From Lasiosphaeria ovina (Eukaryota > Ascomycota > Sordariomycetes > Sordariales > Lasiosphaeriaceae), in assembly GCA_033439765.1 (NCBI GenBank), contig JAULSN010000003.1, positions 1,984,001 through 2,048,000 of the forward strand: a stretch of DNA of 64,000 nt, given 5' to 3'. Shown here piece by piece: positions 33,540 through 43,998 of the stretch (its first letter is position 1; every line of letters starts with the position of its first letter). The position numbers were made by a program, and so were the translations under genes. The notes below the pieces were generated by a model. The model was not told where the DNA came from, searched no databases, and was given only the letters and a program-made list of their open reading frames with translations.

Positions 33540-36411
33540 ATGGACCCCACCGCCCCAGATCCATTTATTAGGGTGCCTGACCACAAGAAGCGGACTCGCA
33601 TCAGGTTCTCTTGTACAAGCTGTCGAGGGAAGAAGTAAGTTCGGGCCAACGACTTCCATGTTACGACTCGCAGGGTTCTTGGTCTCCGTCTGAGGCTCAA
33701 ACACCGCCGCGCTATTTCTCCGTGAGACCACTACCCCGAGTAAGTGCACCACTGGCTGACCAACGTGATATTGGCAGACTGAAATGCGATCGCCAGTCTC
33801 CGTGCGATCAATGCATCAAACGGGGCCTTGACGGCACGTGCCAGTTCATTCCGTACGTCGCGACAGCCTCGCCATCTGAGCCGTCGCCGGGCCTGGCTCG
33901 TGCTGCCGCTTCGGCATCGCCTCGTGGCATAAAGCCGGCAACCGACTCGGCTCTGCAGGCCCGCTTGAAGCACCTGGAGCACATTGTGCAAGTCCTGAAG
34001 TCACAGCGCCGATGGACCGGCGACACGGCTCTCTCTGTCGGTAGCGAGGGAGATCAACAAGACGACGACTATGGCGAAGGTGAATACCAGTTCTTACCAC
34101 GCTGCCTCAAAGAGACGGCCGGGCTAGTGACGGAAGACCAGAGATATATCGACAATGCAAATTGGGAGGCAATTCTGGATCACGTATGTCTATCTATCCG
34201 AGGTTTGCCGCGTCTGTGGGCACTGCTGCCTGACTAGAGTCTCAGTGATCTAACTGCCCCTGCCGTACACAGATAACTACTCTGACCAGTGACCTTCATA
34301 CCTTTGACGACATACCTGACGACATACCTGACGACATACCTGACGAAACTCGCCACTTTATTCCCCATGGCCATGCCTCTTCCGCGAAGGGCCCCGTTCT
34401 TTTTTCGGGCGTTTTTCCTTGTGCAACCGTCGCCCAGATGGCTTTTCACATGCCACCGCGTCCGGTTGCTGACCGTCTAATTTCTGCTTTGTTTGAGACG
34501 AAAGAGCCGTCCTGGGTGATATTCCATATCCCGTCATTCCTGAGGGATTACAATAGACTTTGGGAAAACCCGTCCAAGAGAACATACGCCAGCCTCGCGC
34601 TTCATTTCTCCGCCTTTTCTCTTGCATCGCTTTACATCCTCGGGCGGGAAGAAGAAATGCCAGGCAACATGGGTCCTGCCCGTGCTGTGTTCGAGTCGTT
34701 CAAAGCGCACGCGGCCCACTGTCTAGCGCTCAGTGACTACACAAAACCCGGCTGCTACAAGATCGAGGCATTGATCATGCTGTTTGGGTGCGAGTTTGTG
34801 GGCCATCCGGATGCGGTAGTCGGTAGCTCGATGCTTCTAACCATAACTATCCGCCTCGCGATTCACATGGGCATGCACCGGGATGGTAGACATTATCCCA
34901 AAATGTCCCCTTTCACCTCTGAAATGCGGAGAAGGAAGTGGGCAATGTTGAGAGAAATTGACCGTCTTCTTTCATTCCATTTCGGGCTCCCCAGCAATAT
35001 CCACGACCGATTCTCTGACACGGAGCCTCCGAGAAATCTCCACGACGAAGACTTTGATGAAGAAACCGAGGTACTCCCTCCATCGCGCCCATTCACAGAA
35101 CGGACTACGGCTACCCTGATCATTTTCAAATCCCGCCTCGGCGCCGTGTTTGGCGAGATTATCGAACCAACAAGTTCGCCGAAGCCGATGAGCCATGCTG
35201 ATACCTTGCGTCTTGATGCGCGACTTCAACAAGTCCACGACAACATACCGGCCATCCTCCAGTATCGCCCCCCCAGTGAGTCCCTTGCGGACCCTGTCGA
35301 TCTGTTCATGCAGCGATACCTGCTAGACCTGATCTACCTGAAGGCTCGCATGATTCTTCATCGATCCTACCTGGGACTTGGCCGACTGTACGAGCGCTAC
35401 GCCGACTGCCGGCGTATTTGCTTAGAGTCTGCCATGCTGGCGCTTCAGTACCAATACGAGATTCACGTCGAGGTTCAACCAGATGGTCGGCTGGCCAAGG
35501 ATAGGTGGTTTTTGAACAGCTTGAGCGTCCATGACTTTTTGCTGGCTGATATGATTCTTTGCCTTGAACTATCCTATCTCACCGCGAAAGAAAATAAGCC
35601 TGGTTCGCAATTCACGGTAGAGGTTGAAGTGGTGGACGGTGCGGTTCCTGACATCGTGACAAAGGAAAAGCTGCTGGAATTGCTCGAAACCTCGAGGCTC
35701 GTTTGGCAAGCAATGAGGCATCAGTCGACCGAGGCCAATCGGGGCTTCAAGATTCTGAGCAAGATGCTTAGCTTGTCTATGGGCACGACAGGTTTCAGTT
35801 CGGAGTCTTCCAACTGTTCACCGGAAAGCCAGGACCAAGCACCTTCCCATTACCCTCAATACCAGACAGGTACGGCTTTCTTTCCTATTGTTCGGATTAT
35901 GTTTTCGGATGCGTCACGTCGCATGGTCAACGGCCCGAATTTACGTTCTGGGACTTAATATTGACTAACCTAGAAACAGGCCTGGCATCAACGAACACGT
36001 ACCAGATGGCAGAAACATCTGCCCCACTGAATCATGGCCCAGTCCGTGCGGAATCTAACTGCCTCGTATGGGCGTTCCCTACCAACCAACCGCCTGAAAG
36101 TGAACTGTGGAACGCAGATGCCGCCGGTGGATTCAAGGAATCGGAGATTTCATTCGTCGACAACACTGACCCTGGCCTTATGAACTCCAATATAAACGCA
36201 GACTGGGTATGACCTCTATGATCTTGTCCTGCAAGCTTTCTAGGTTTTTTGTACTGACAACGAACAGTCGATGTGGGACAGCCAAGTCCAAAATATGCAG
36301 CATACTACAGAGGAATGCATAATACCGTGGGAATCATTCTTTCACGGTGCCATCCAAAGTAACCACATACAATGTAACGGCAGCAATCCTGGAACAGGCC
36401 CTCCTGTGTGA
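33540..36411 (+). CDS. Zn2Cys6 transcription factor, fungal_trans family
   Basis: Five exons: 33540-33634, 33778-34183, 34273-35869, 35980-36206 and 36268-36411, giving 822 residues. The first splice creates the binuclear zinc cluster CTSCRGKKLKCDRQSPCDQC with the spacing Cx2Cx6Cx5Cx2Cx8C. A basic linker and a short coiled-coil-like heptad (LKHLEHIVQVLKSQ) follow. Exon 3 holds the regulatory middle region, with YASLALHFSAFSLASLYILGRE, KIEALIMLFGCEFVGHPD, AIHMGMHRDG and EMRRRKWAMLREIDRLLSFHFGLP. These are hallmarks of the Fungal_trans domain. Exon 3 starts with four perfect DDIP repeats. The start at 33540 gives the usual short arm before the zinc cluster. Introns have GTAAGT, GTATGT, GTACGG and GTATGA donors. 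Targets are unknown. Confidence 0.9.
34306..34353 (+). repeat. 12-bp tandem repeat encoding (DDIP)x4
   Basis: Four perfect copies of GACGACATACCT lie in frame near the start of exon 3 of the zinc-cluster gene. Perfect conservation suggests recent slippage and possible length polymorphism. Confidence 0.95.
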
Positions 36412-36532
36412 AAGAAAAGCCGTAGCGGGTGCATTCGGGAACGAAACAACAGCAAACGTCGTGTGGGTTCTTTTTTATGCCATCGAATACATCACAACTT
36501 ACATCATAGAGCCTTAGGGTGCAAAGTAAAAC

Positions 36533-36928
36533 TTGGCGGCGCAGGGGACGCCGCACGAGGGGCCGCATCTCGCCGCTCGCAACGCCGCCAAGCATCTGCA
36601 ATCACTGCTTGTCCTTACCGACGAATCGGTGCTTGTGCTTGGTGGTGACGGCGACAATGGCGACGGCTTCTTCTCCGACAGCGGCCTGCGTCTGTGGTGC
36701 CTCTGGACGGGCGCCCTGATCCCGGGGTCGTTTCCGGAAAAGGAGTGGTTTGTCAACAAGATCCTGTAGCACTCGGCCGCCGGCTAGGCGCCCCTGACCG
36801 AAGACGTCTTCCGAGACGCCCTCGAGCCGTACCTGTTCCTGCCCCTGAAACAGGGCGTCGGGCTCGCGTGCGTCGTCGATGAAATGCGGATGCGCATGGC
36901 GGCTGTGGAGGAGCCCTTGATTTGCTAG
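36533..36928 (+). pseudogene. Gene fragment interrupted by two TAG codons
   Basis: One frame reads through 131 codons with coding-like composition (DESVLVLGGDGDNGDGFFSD, then GLRLWCLWTGALIPG, FPEKEWFVNKIL). It is broken by TAG at 36767 and TAG at 36785, and continues APLTEDVFRDALEPYLFLPL to a TAG at 36926. Both internal stops would be CAG (Gln) before a C-to-T change in a CpA context, the RIP signature. I do not recognise the family. A start at 36533 is arbitrary, and the beginning of the original gene may be missing. Confidence 0.45.
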
Positions 36929-37920
36929 CCGTCGTTGTCGTCAAGGACCGCGATGGATAATTATCGAAGACAGGGTATCGCTGAACGAACGAGCAGAAAG
37001 AAGCACGCGGTGTGCCTATTAATTAAAGACAAACTTGGGGGTTTGCTTAGATGCAAGCGATGATGGCTTCTGGAGACGACGACGGAATCATATTGCTGAA
37101 CAGAGAGCGCAATTAAATGCACCTTTGGTTAATTAATTACATTACCTTGCTGAGATGAAACCGCAAAATATCTGTTCAACTGGCCGTCCAGACGGCCTTT
37201 TTCGGTAACACGTCTTCCCATTTGTCGCCGTCCAGTGAAGTGCGCATTATATCGGACGCGCTGCATTGGACTGTTCACAACCGCCTTGGGAGGTCGGCAT
37301 GGCATGCGCAGATCTAGTGCAGGTGCCCAGGCCCAACACACATGTCCGGATTTGGTGGCTACAGCGACAGCGACAGCAGGTGGGGTGGCTTTGAACATGA
37401 CGCGCATCTCGCTGCTAGGTAGGTAATTACTTATTCAGTCTAATTAGTTTCTTTCTGATTATTTTGCGCACTCTGCTGCTCAAGGCTTTGATCACACTTC
37501 CACCTTCGGCGTTGTGGCTTGTGACTGGCCGAAATAACACCGCAGACTATGTACCTTGACATCACCAAACATGCCCGCTGGAAGCTTAGGTAGGTAAAGG
37601 CTTCGCGGCTAATTATGGGACGGGAATTTTCAGCCTCCAGCTCAGTGATTACCGCCACCGTCAAGGTTCCAGAACTTCCAATCGCTCCCAGGCCCTGGAT
37701 CGGTCCTCAAATCGGTCCTTCTCTGCAAGTAACTGCTGTTTTATTTTCATTTCTAATTTTTTTTTTTGGCTTATTGCTTCAACCAGCGTGCATGACGAGC
37801 CGTGTGGCCCGGTCCAAAATCATGCTCGCATTCGCATCCATGACCGAAGCCGCCTTTGCCCCGGCGGCCTTATCCACGTGTCTTCGCTGCGCCAACACTG
37901 GGCGGGTGTGTTGGCTGCGA
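36929..37920. other. Intergenic region left of the copia insertion
   Basis: AT-rich, with TTAATTAATTA tracts near 37018 and 37130. No supported gene, except that a minus-strand frame ending at 37779 appears to continue on the far side of the transposon (see findings). Confidence 0.45.
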
Positions 37921-37925
37921 ACACT

Positions 37926-38142
37926 TGTTAGAAAGGCCATACTGGATTTGGCATGGTCTTGAGGGTCCGGGCAGGGGCCGGGCAGGGTGCGCACAGGGCA
38001 CCTAATTAGACCGCCTTTTCCACAGGCTCTACACTGGTCCCCGGCCTGCAGGGCGAAGAGCTTTTCTTCCTTCTACACAACGGAATACACACACTTGGAA
38101 TACCCTCTTTTTGACTGCTTTTACATGCTTTGGCTTCTGAAA
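37926..38142 (+). repeat. 5' LTR (217 bp)
   Basis: It begins TGTTAGAAAGG and ends GGCTTCTGAAA, directly followed by the primer-binding site. It is identical to the 3' LTR except for A versus G in CTTTTRCATG. It keeps many CA and TG dinucleotides, so it shows no RIP. Confidence 0.95.
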
Positions 38143-38153
38143 GTTATGAGCCC
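38143..38153 (+). other. Primer-binding site, half-tRNA iMet type
   Basis: GTTATGAGCCC immediately follows the 5' LTR. It is complementary to the anticodon stem-loop of initiator tRNA-Met (GGGCTCATAAC), the internal 'half-tRNA' priming known for copia elements of the Drosophila and fungal type, rather than to a tRNA 3' end. Confidence 0.8.
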
Positions 38154-38243
38154 GGAAGCTGCATTCCCCAATACAACAACAAACATCTATTGAAGCCTCT
38201 ATACCGACAGAGCAGTCCACGCGCACCGCGCCCGGAAAACCAC

Positions 38244-41200
38244 ATGATAACAAAAGAGAAGATAGTCGCCCTCGAGGGCTCGGATGACTGGCAGGCTTGG
38301 AACAACACATTCATCAGCAAGGCCGTTACGGCCGACCTTTGGTCCCTCATCGACCCTACCTCTGAGGACCGCGGGGACTTCCAACAGAAGCCGAAGAAGC
38401 CCTCATTCGCAGTGTTCTCGATGAGTAAGGAAGCGAAGAAGAGGAGGACCCAGGCCGCCGCGAGGGCCGCCTCGGTGACCCGGGGCAACACGCCGGGTGT
38501 TGCTCCGGACCCCGACAACCCGCAACCCGAAATACAGGTCGCTGAACCAACAGCTAACGAAGACCACCTCCCGGCCACATGCCTAGCGGACCTGTTAGAC
38601 AAGGACAACAAGGTCTACTCGCAGAGCCTCGCCCTGTACAATACAGATATGAAGGACTACGAGATAGAGCGTAGGGCACTTGCTACCCTTAAGGACTGGG
38701 TGAATAAGACTGTCTCGGCGTACCTATATATAGTTGCGTGCGAGCCTATAAAGACGATCACTAGGTGGTATGCAAATCTATAGGCACAGGCGAGAACCAC
38801 TTCTTCGAACGATACAGGGAAGGCGAGGACCGCCTACAAGCAAGTAGTTCTCCCTCTCTCGAAGCCCCCGAAGTCGTGGAAAGCATGGATCAGCCACTGG
38901 GAGGAAGCCCTATAGAAGGCCAAGGCCAAGAAGGTCCCTGAGGCGCAGGCACCGGCCACCTGGTATAACGATTTCGAGACGGCGATTAGGGAGGCAGGGT
39001 GGACTTACTAGTATGCTACCTACCGCCTAATGAACCAAAAGAATATCGATACGGGGACCCTTAACTACTAGGACCTAGTGAACGCGTTCAACCAGGAGGT
39101 CAGGGCATAGGAGGCAACGAAGAAGCCCTCACGGTTCACGAAAGGGTCCTTCGGCGTAATATACGGTAACCAGGACACTAACAGCCCCGAGGAAGGGAAG
39201 GCACCGGGCCCGAGAAAGCGGAAATACACCGGAGGCAGCCAGTCAGGGTGTAGGGTATGCTCGAATCCCCATACCTTAGAAGACTATTGGTTCCTTTTCC
39301 CTAAGAAGGCCTGGGCAAAATAGAACCCCTCGAAGGAGCGTAGGAACCGGGTAGAGGCGGTTTTGCAGGTAGATAACGCTCTGAGGAAGGAAGTCGAGGC
39401 CCTGAGGAAGAAGGTTAAGGGAGACCTGCCTCGGAGAGGATGCGTAAGCAGGCCCCGAGAGCCGAGTAGGGCCCCGAAGTCCAGAGCCTCGAGCCGGGCA
39501 CTAGAGCCCGCTACTACAGTAGAGGACGCCCCGGAGGAAGATTGACTAGTACGCTATATAGGTAAGGTCAATGCCTTATTCGCCGTATAGTACGTAGCCT
39601 TCTCGATAAACGAATACCCTCTCAAGCACTCGGTAATACTGGACTCAGGCTCTATAATATATATGTTCAACCAAATCAGCCGCTTCCTTAATATTCGGCA
39701 CGCCCTCGCGGGGGAATTCGTATGGGCTGGGGACCATAAGATCCCTATTACTATATACGGCGAGGTGGACCTATAAGTTAGTAATATATTCGGAGGAAAG
39801 AAGGTCCTGAGGCTATATAATATGGCCCTATATAAAGGCATCGCATATAACCTAGTATTACTACGGCGCCTATATGAGAGAGGCATATACTAGGATAATA
39901 GCGGGGACCCCACCTACCTACGCCGTATAACGGATTAATCGGTAGTATACGTACTACAGGCCCAGTACGACTAATTCGTTATTAAGCATATTCCGGAAGA
40001 CCTGAGTAGGGCCGCCTTCTTCACGAGAAGGAACCGGTTCAATTCCTATACCAAAAGGAAGCCCCGGAGCGTGAGCGCCGAAATCTGGCACCTGCGTATA
40101 GGCCACCCGGGCCCCGGCGCCCTGGAAAGACTCGTCAATATAGCTCAGGGGGTGCGTATTAAGGGTATTAAAATAGTCGAGTATAGCGTATACGCGCGGG
40201 CCAAAATAAAGCGATAGGTCAAATAAGAGCTAAAAGATAAGCCTTAACGGCCCGGGGACTACTTTACGATTGACTTTCATAACTAGGAGCCTAACGATAA
40301 GAAGTACGACTCCCTTATACTAGTGACCGACCGCTATATAGGCATAAGCTAGGATTTTTATACCACCGACCGGAAGCACGTAACCCTTATTGCTATTTTG
40401 GAAGCCTTCTTTAAGGAGTTAAGGGTTCAATACAAAGTCGTACCGAAGGTCATCGAGTTAGATAACGAGCTCAAGTTAGTAGAGTTCACGGACTTCTTCA
40501 GGAGGTATGGCCTAGTCTGGAAGCCCTCGGCGCCCCGTACACAGGGACAGAACGGTGCCGCCGAGAGGGCGGGGGCGTTGGTCAAGCAGAAAGCCCTTGC
40601 ACTCGCTTTAGGAGCCGCATTCCCGAACAAATTGTAGCGGGAGATCTCTCGAACGGCTATCTACCTACTCAATAGGCAGCCTCGCGCTCAGAATGACTAG
40701 AAGACTCCTTATTAGGCCTGGTATTCCTTCTTCAACGGCTACACTCTTCCGTACTTAGGGCACTTACGGGTCTTTGGCTATAAGGTATACGCGATAACCG
40801 ATAGGGCCCAAAATAAGGAAGAACGCCTCAAGCGTTTTGAGCCTAAGGCGTAGATCGGCTACCTCATCGGCTATATAGCGACCAATATCTATAGGGTGTG
40901 GGTGCCTTCAAAGAATACAGTCATCGTCACCCGGGACGTCATCTTCGACGAGAATACTATATTTAACGGCAAGCTGGAAACCCTGGCGTAAGACGTCCGG
41001 GAAATGGACCCTACAGCCCTCGCGAACCACCTTAAGGCCCTCACGGTTAGGGAACCTGATATTAAGGAAGTAGTAGCCACCCCCGGGGACCAGGAAGATG
41101 TCAGGGATATTACCAATATACTAGAGGATAACGACGGCGTTATAGAGGATGAGATCGTAGCGTATAGGGAGGTCCCTAAGCCACACGGAAGCTACACGGC

Positions 41201-43139
41201 AGGAGGGAAGGGCAGCGGGTCGCTCCCTATACCACCACAGTCGCCGCCTATAGCTATACTAGCCGGGGCGATTACATTATACGGGCCGGGGGCCGACCTT
41301 GGGGAAACCCGGGCAGCCAAGCTCAGTATAACGGCAGAATGCGGGCCGGGGGCTGATCCGGGGAAAACCCGGGCAGCCAAGCTCAATATTCAGGAGCATT
41401 GGAATGGGTCTTTCCATACAGGCACATTATCTTCCAGGGTAGGGACCCTAGGAAAGAAGACCCTTACGAGGGCACAGGTCGAACGGTTGCTGAAGACCCC
41501 GTTATCTATATACCGCCGGGACCTCCCGGACCCACCGGGTCACTACGGGGACTTGAAGGACCACCCTATGGGGAACCTCTTCGAGGACGTAGAGAGGGCA
41601 CATCTATAGAGTCATATAGAGATACGTTCGTGGGTAGAGGTCCTATAACGAGGCCTGAAAGGCATTAAGGTCCTAGACTATAGGTAGGTATATATCTATA
41701 AGTTCGATAAATACGGAAGGTTTATCAAATACAAGGCCCGACTAGTTATCCGGGGAGATCAATAGCCGAAGAACCTCTCGGAAAGCAATTACGCTACAAC
41801 CCTAGCCGGCCGGTCCTTCCGCACGATTATGGCGATAGCTATACGCTTCGACCTTAAGCTCCTGCAGTATAACGCCGTCAATACCTTCGTAAATGCCTCC
41901 CTAGACGAGGAGGTTTATATACGTATACCACCGGGGTATAAGAAGCCGGGCACCGTTTTGAGGCTCAATAAGGCTCTATATGGACTCAGGAGATCACCAC
42001 TTCTTTAGTAGAGGGCACTCTCCGGGGCACTCAAGACCCTAGGCTATAGCCCCGTCCCTCACGAACCGTATGCCTTCACCAATAACGGCGTAATCATTTT
42101 CTTCTATATAGATAACATCGTCCTCGCCTTTAGGGAGCAATAGAGGAAGGAAGCTCTCGAAGTCATCGAGAAGCTCAAGGCCCGCTTCCAGCTTACGGGT
42201 GGGGATGATTTATAGTAGTTCCTAGGCATTGAGATCCTCCGTAATAGGGCTAAGCGGCGCCTATGGTTATTATAGTCTTTATATATTACCAAAATAGGTG
42301 CCCTTGCCGACACATTACCTACACCGCCCACCAGTACGCCTATAGCGAGGGAGGAGCTATTGCCCTATAAAGCTCTCGCGAAGAAGGCCGATATCCTACG
42401 GTATATACGGAAGGTCGGCTCTATCATATATACCGCCGTCATTACTCGCCCGGACGTGGCTTTCGCCGTCTCCCGGCTCTCTCGCTTCACGACCAACCCC
42501 GGCCCGGAGCACCACAAGGCGGCTGACCGGGTCTTCGGCTACCTACTTCGTACCAGTCATCTAGCCCTACAGTTCGGAGGCGACGATGACTTCAGGGTGG
42601 CTAGTGACGCTTCCTTCGGGGACAACTCGGTAGACCGGAAGAGCTCACAAGCCTACGCCATAAAGCTTTTTGGGGGTATGATCGGCTAGAGGGCGAATAA
42701 GCAGGCCACCGTAACGACTTCAACTACCGAGGCGGAGTTGCTTGCTCTCTCGTAGGCCACAAAGGAAGCCCTATATATCAGCAGGCTGCTGAAGGAGCTG
42801 CATATCAACCTTAAGGACTACCGCATCACCGTCGAATATAACAACCGCATGACTATTCGGTTATTGACAGAAGAGATCTCCTAGTTGAAGACGAACCTTC
42901 GGTATATTAATATTCACAACCACTAGCTACGGCAGGAATACAGGCTTAGGCATATGAAGGCAGTATACACGAAGAGCGTAGAAATGATCGCTAACGGCCT
43001 GACGAAGGCACTACAAAACAACGCCTTCACGGAGTTCGTGCATTAGATGAACCTGCAGGACGTATTACGGCAGTTGGTGGCTAGAAGGCAAGAGGAAGGA
43101 ACCCCGGTTGGGCATTTGGATTTGCCTGGGGAGTTGTGA
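38244..43139 (+). pseudogene. Copia Gag-Pol polyprotein, riddled with TAG/TAA
   Basis: A single frame of 1,632 codons from ATG 38244 to TGA 43137. Recognisable parts are Gag, with a zinc knuckle CRVCSNPH at about 39255-39290 whose last Cys is now Tyr; the aspartic protease motif LDSGS at 39639-39653; the integrase HHCC region, with H and H intact (WHLRIGH) but Cx2C changed to YSVY at 40182-40193; and the integrase core (TQGQNGAAERAGALVKQ). Reverse transcriptase has LYGLRRSPLL and YIDN in place of YVDD at 42105-42116. RNase H (ASDASFGDNS) and TTSTTEAELLALS come last. I count about 37 premature stops, all TAG or TAA except one TGA at 39543, which may separate gag from pol. Stops fall on conserved Trp and Gln positions, for example the LQWFLGI motif reads L-TAG-TAG-FLGI. 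No indel is seen. Confidence 0.92.
41281..41391 (+). repeat. Two-copy 61-bp direct repeat in copia linker
   Basis: Two near-identical blocks start CGGGCCGGGGGC, at about 41281 and 41342, and both contain ACCCGGGCAGCCAAGCTCA. They encode GPGADxGxTRAAKLxI twice, between the integrase and reverse transcriptase regions. Confidence 0.85.
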
Positions 43140-43229
43140 ATGCCCTCAGGGCACGGAAAGGAAGGAAGGATTTTGTGTGTTTACTTTTACATGCGGTTAC
43201 TTTGGGCAGTTGAAGCCGGGAATAGCTTC

Positions 43230-43242
43230 AACTGAGGGGGTG
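43230..43242 (+). other. Polypurine tract
   Basis: The sequence CAACTGAGGGGGTG ends immediately before the 3' LTR. Its GAGGGGG core is in the expected position for plus-strand priming. Confidence 0.6.
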
Positions 43243-43459
43243 TGTTAGAAAGGCCATACTGGATTTGGCATGGTCTTGAGGGTCCGGGCAGGGGCCGGGC
43301 AGGGTGCGCACAGGGCACCTAATTAGACCGCCTTTTCCACAGGCTCTACACTGGTCCCCGGCCTGCAGGGCGAAGAGCTTTTCTTCCTTCTACACAACGG
43401 AATACACACACTTGGAATACCCTCTTTTTGACTGCTTTTGCATGCTTTGGCTTCTGAAA
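43243..43459 (+). repeat. 3' LTR (217 bp)
   Basis: Same length and sequence as the 5' LTR with one substitution, followed by the target duplication ACACT. Confidence 0.95.
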
Positions 43460-43464
43460 ACACT

Positions 43465-43998
43465 TGGGCACTTCCGTCTCATTGAGGTGTCCCCTATTTC
43501 AGACCGGAGCGCAACCAGGCTGTGAAAGCCCACCGGTGTCTTCGTGCTCCAGGATCTCATGAAACATGGCTGCGTATCCTGCGTGCTGGATGTGTCGAGC
43601 TAGAATTTATATGTAGCCGACGTGAGACTATTCACCTTTTGCATATATAAAACAAACCAAGCGAATATCCGCATCAATGCCGCCGCACCTCGATTACTTC
43701 AATGTCACAAGTGCCCATGTGGAAACATAAGCCGTGCACACAATCACAATTAAATCCAGATCACGGCACCATATAAAAATTAAAGAAACCCACGATAGTT
43801 ATATACAATTTATTTATCACAGTGGTAACTACCTCAGATGCTATGCTCTTGTTCCTTACCCAGACAAACAAAGCTATTGTATATCGATAGGCTAAACATC
43901 AGCAGCGGCCCAGACAGGAGATAACCTGAATTTCATCATGACAAACATTAGCAGAGATAAGCCAGGTCCATCCAGCAAGTCAACACCAGCCAGGTCCT
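43465..43998. other. Intergenic region right of the copia insertion
   Basis: AT-rich sequence between the transposon and the 3' end of the OTU-like gene. A minus-strand frame entering the insertion starts at ATG 43560. Nothing else is supported. Confidence 0.5.

Larger units (their letters stand above)
37926..43459 (+). mobile_element. Full-length Ty1/copia retrotransposon, RIP-like decay
   Basis: A 5,534-bp element flanked by a perfect 5-bp duplication, ACACT (37921-37925 and 43460-43464). It has 217-bp LTRs, a primer-binding site, and a Gag-Pol region in the order capsid, protease, integrase, reverse transcriptase, RNase H, which is the copia order. The internal frame has no frameshift from 38244 to 43139 but is full of TAG and TAA codons, so this copy cannot encode its own proteins. 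The two LTRs differ at a single base, indicating a recent insertion. Confidence 0.95.

Noticed and set aside
38781..43036. Reassigned TAG/TAA code or programmed readthrough in the copia frame
   Set aside because: CAG, CAA and TGG are still used for Gln and Trp in the same frame, and catalytic Cys and Asp are also mutated by TG-to-TA changes. RIP-type mutation explains all of this.
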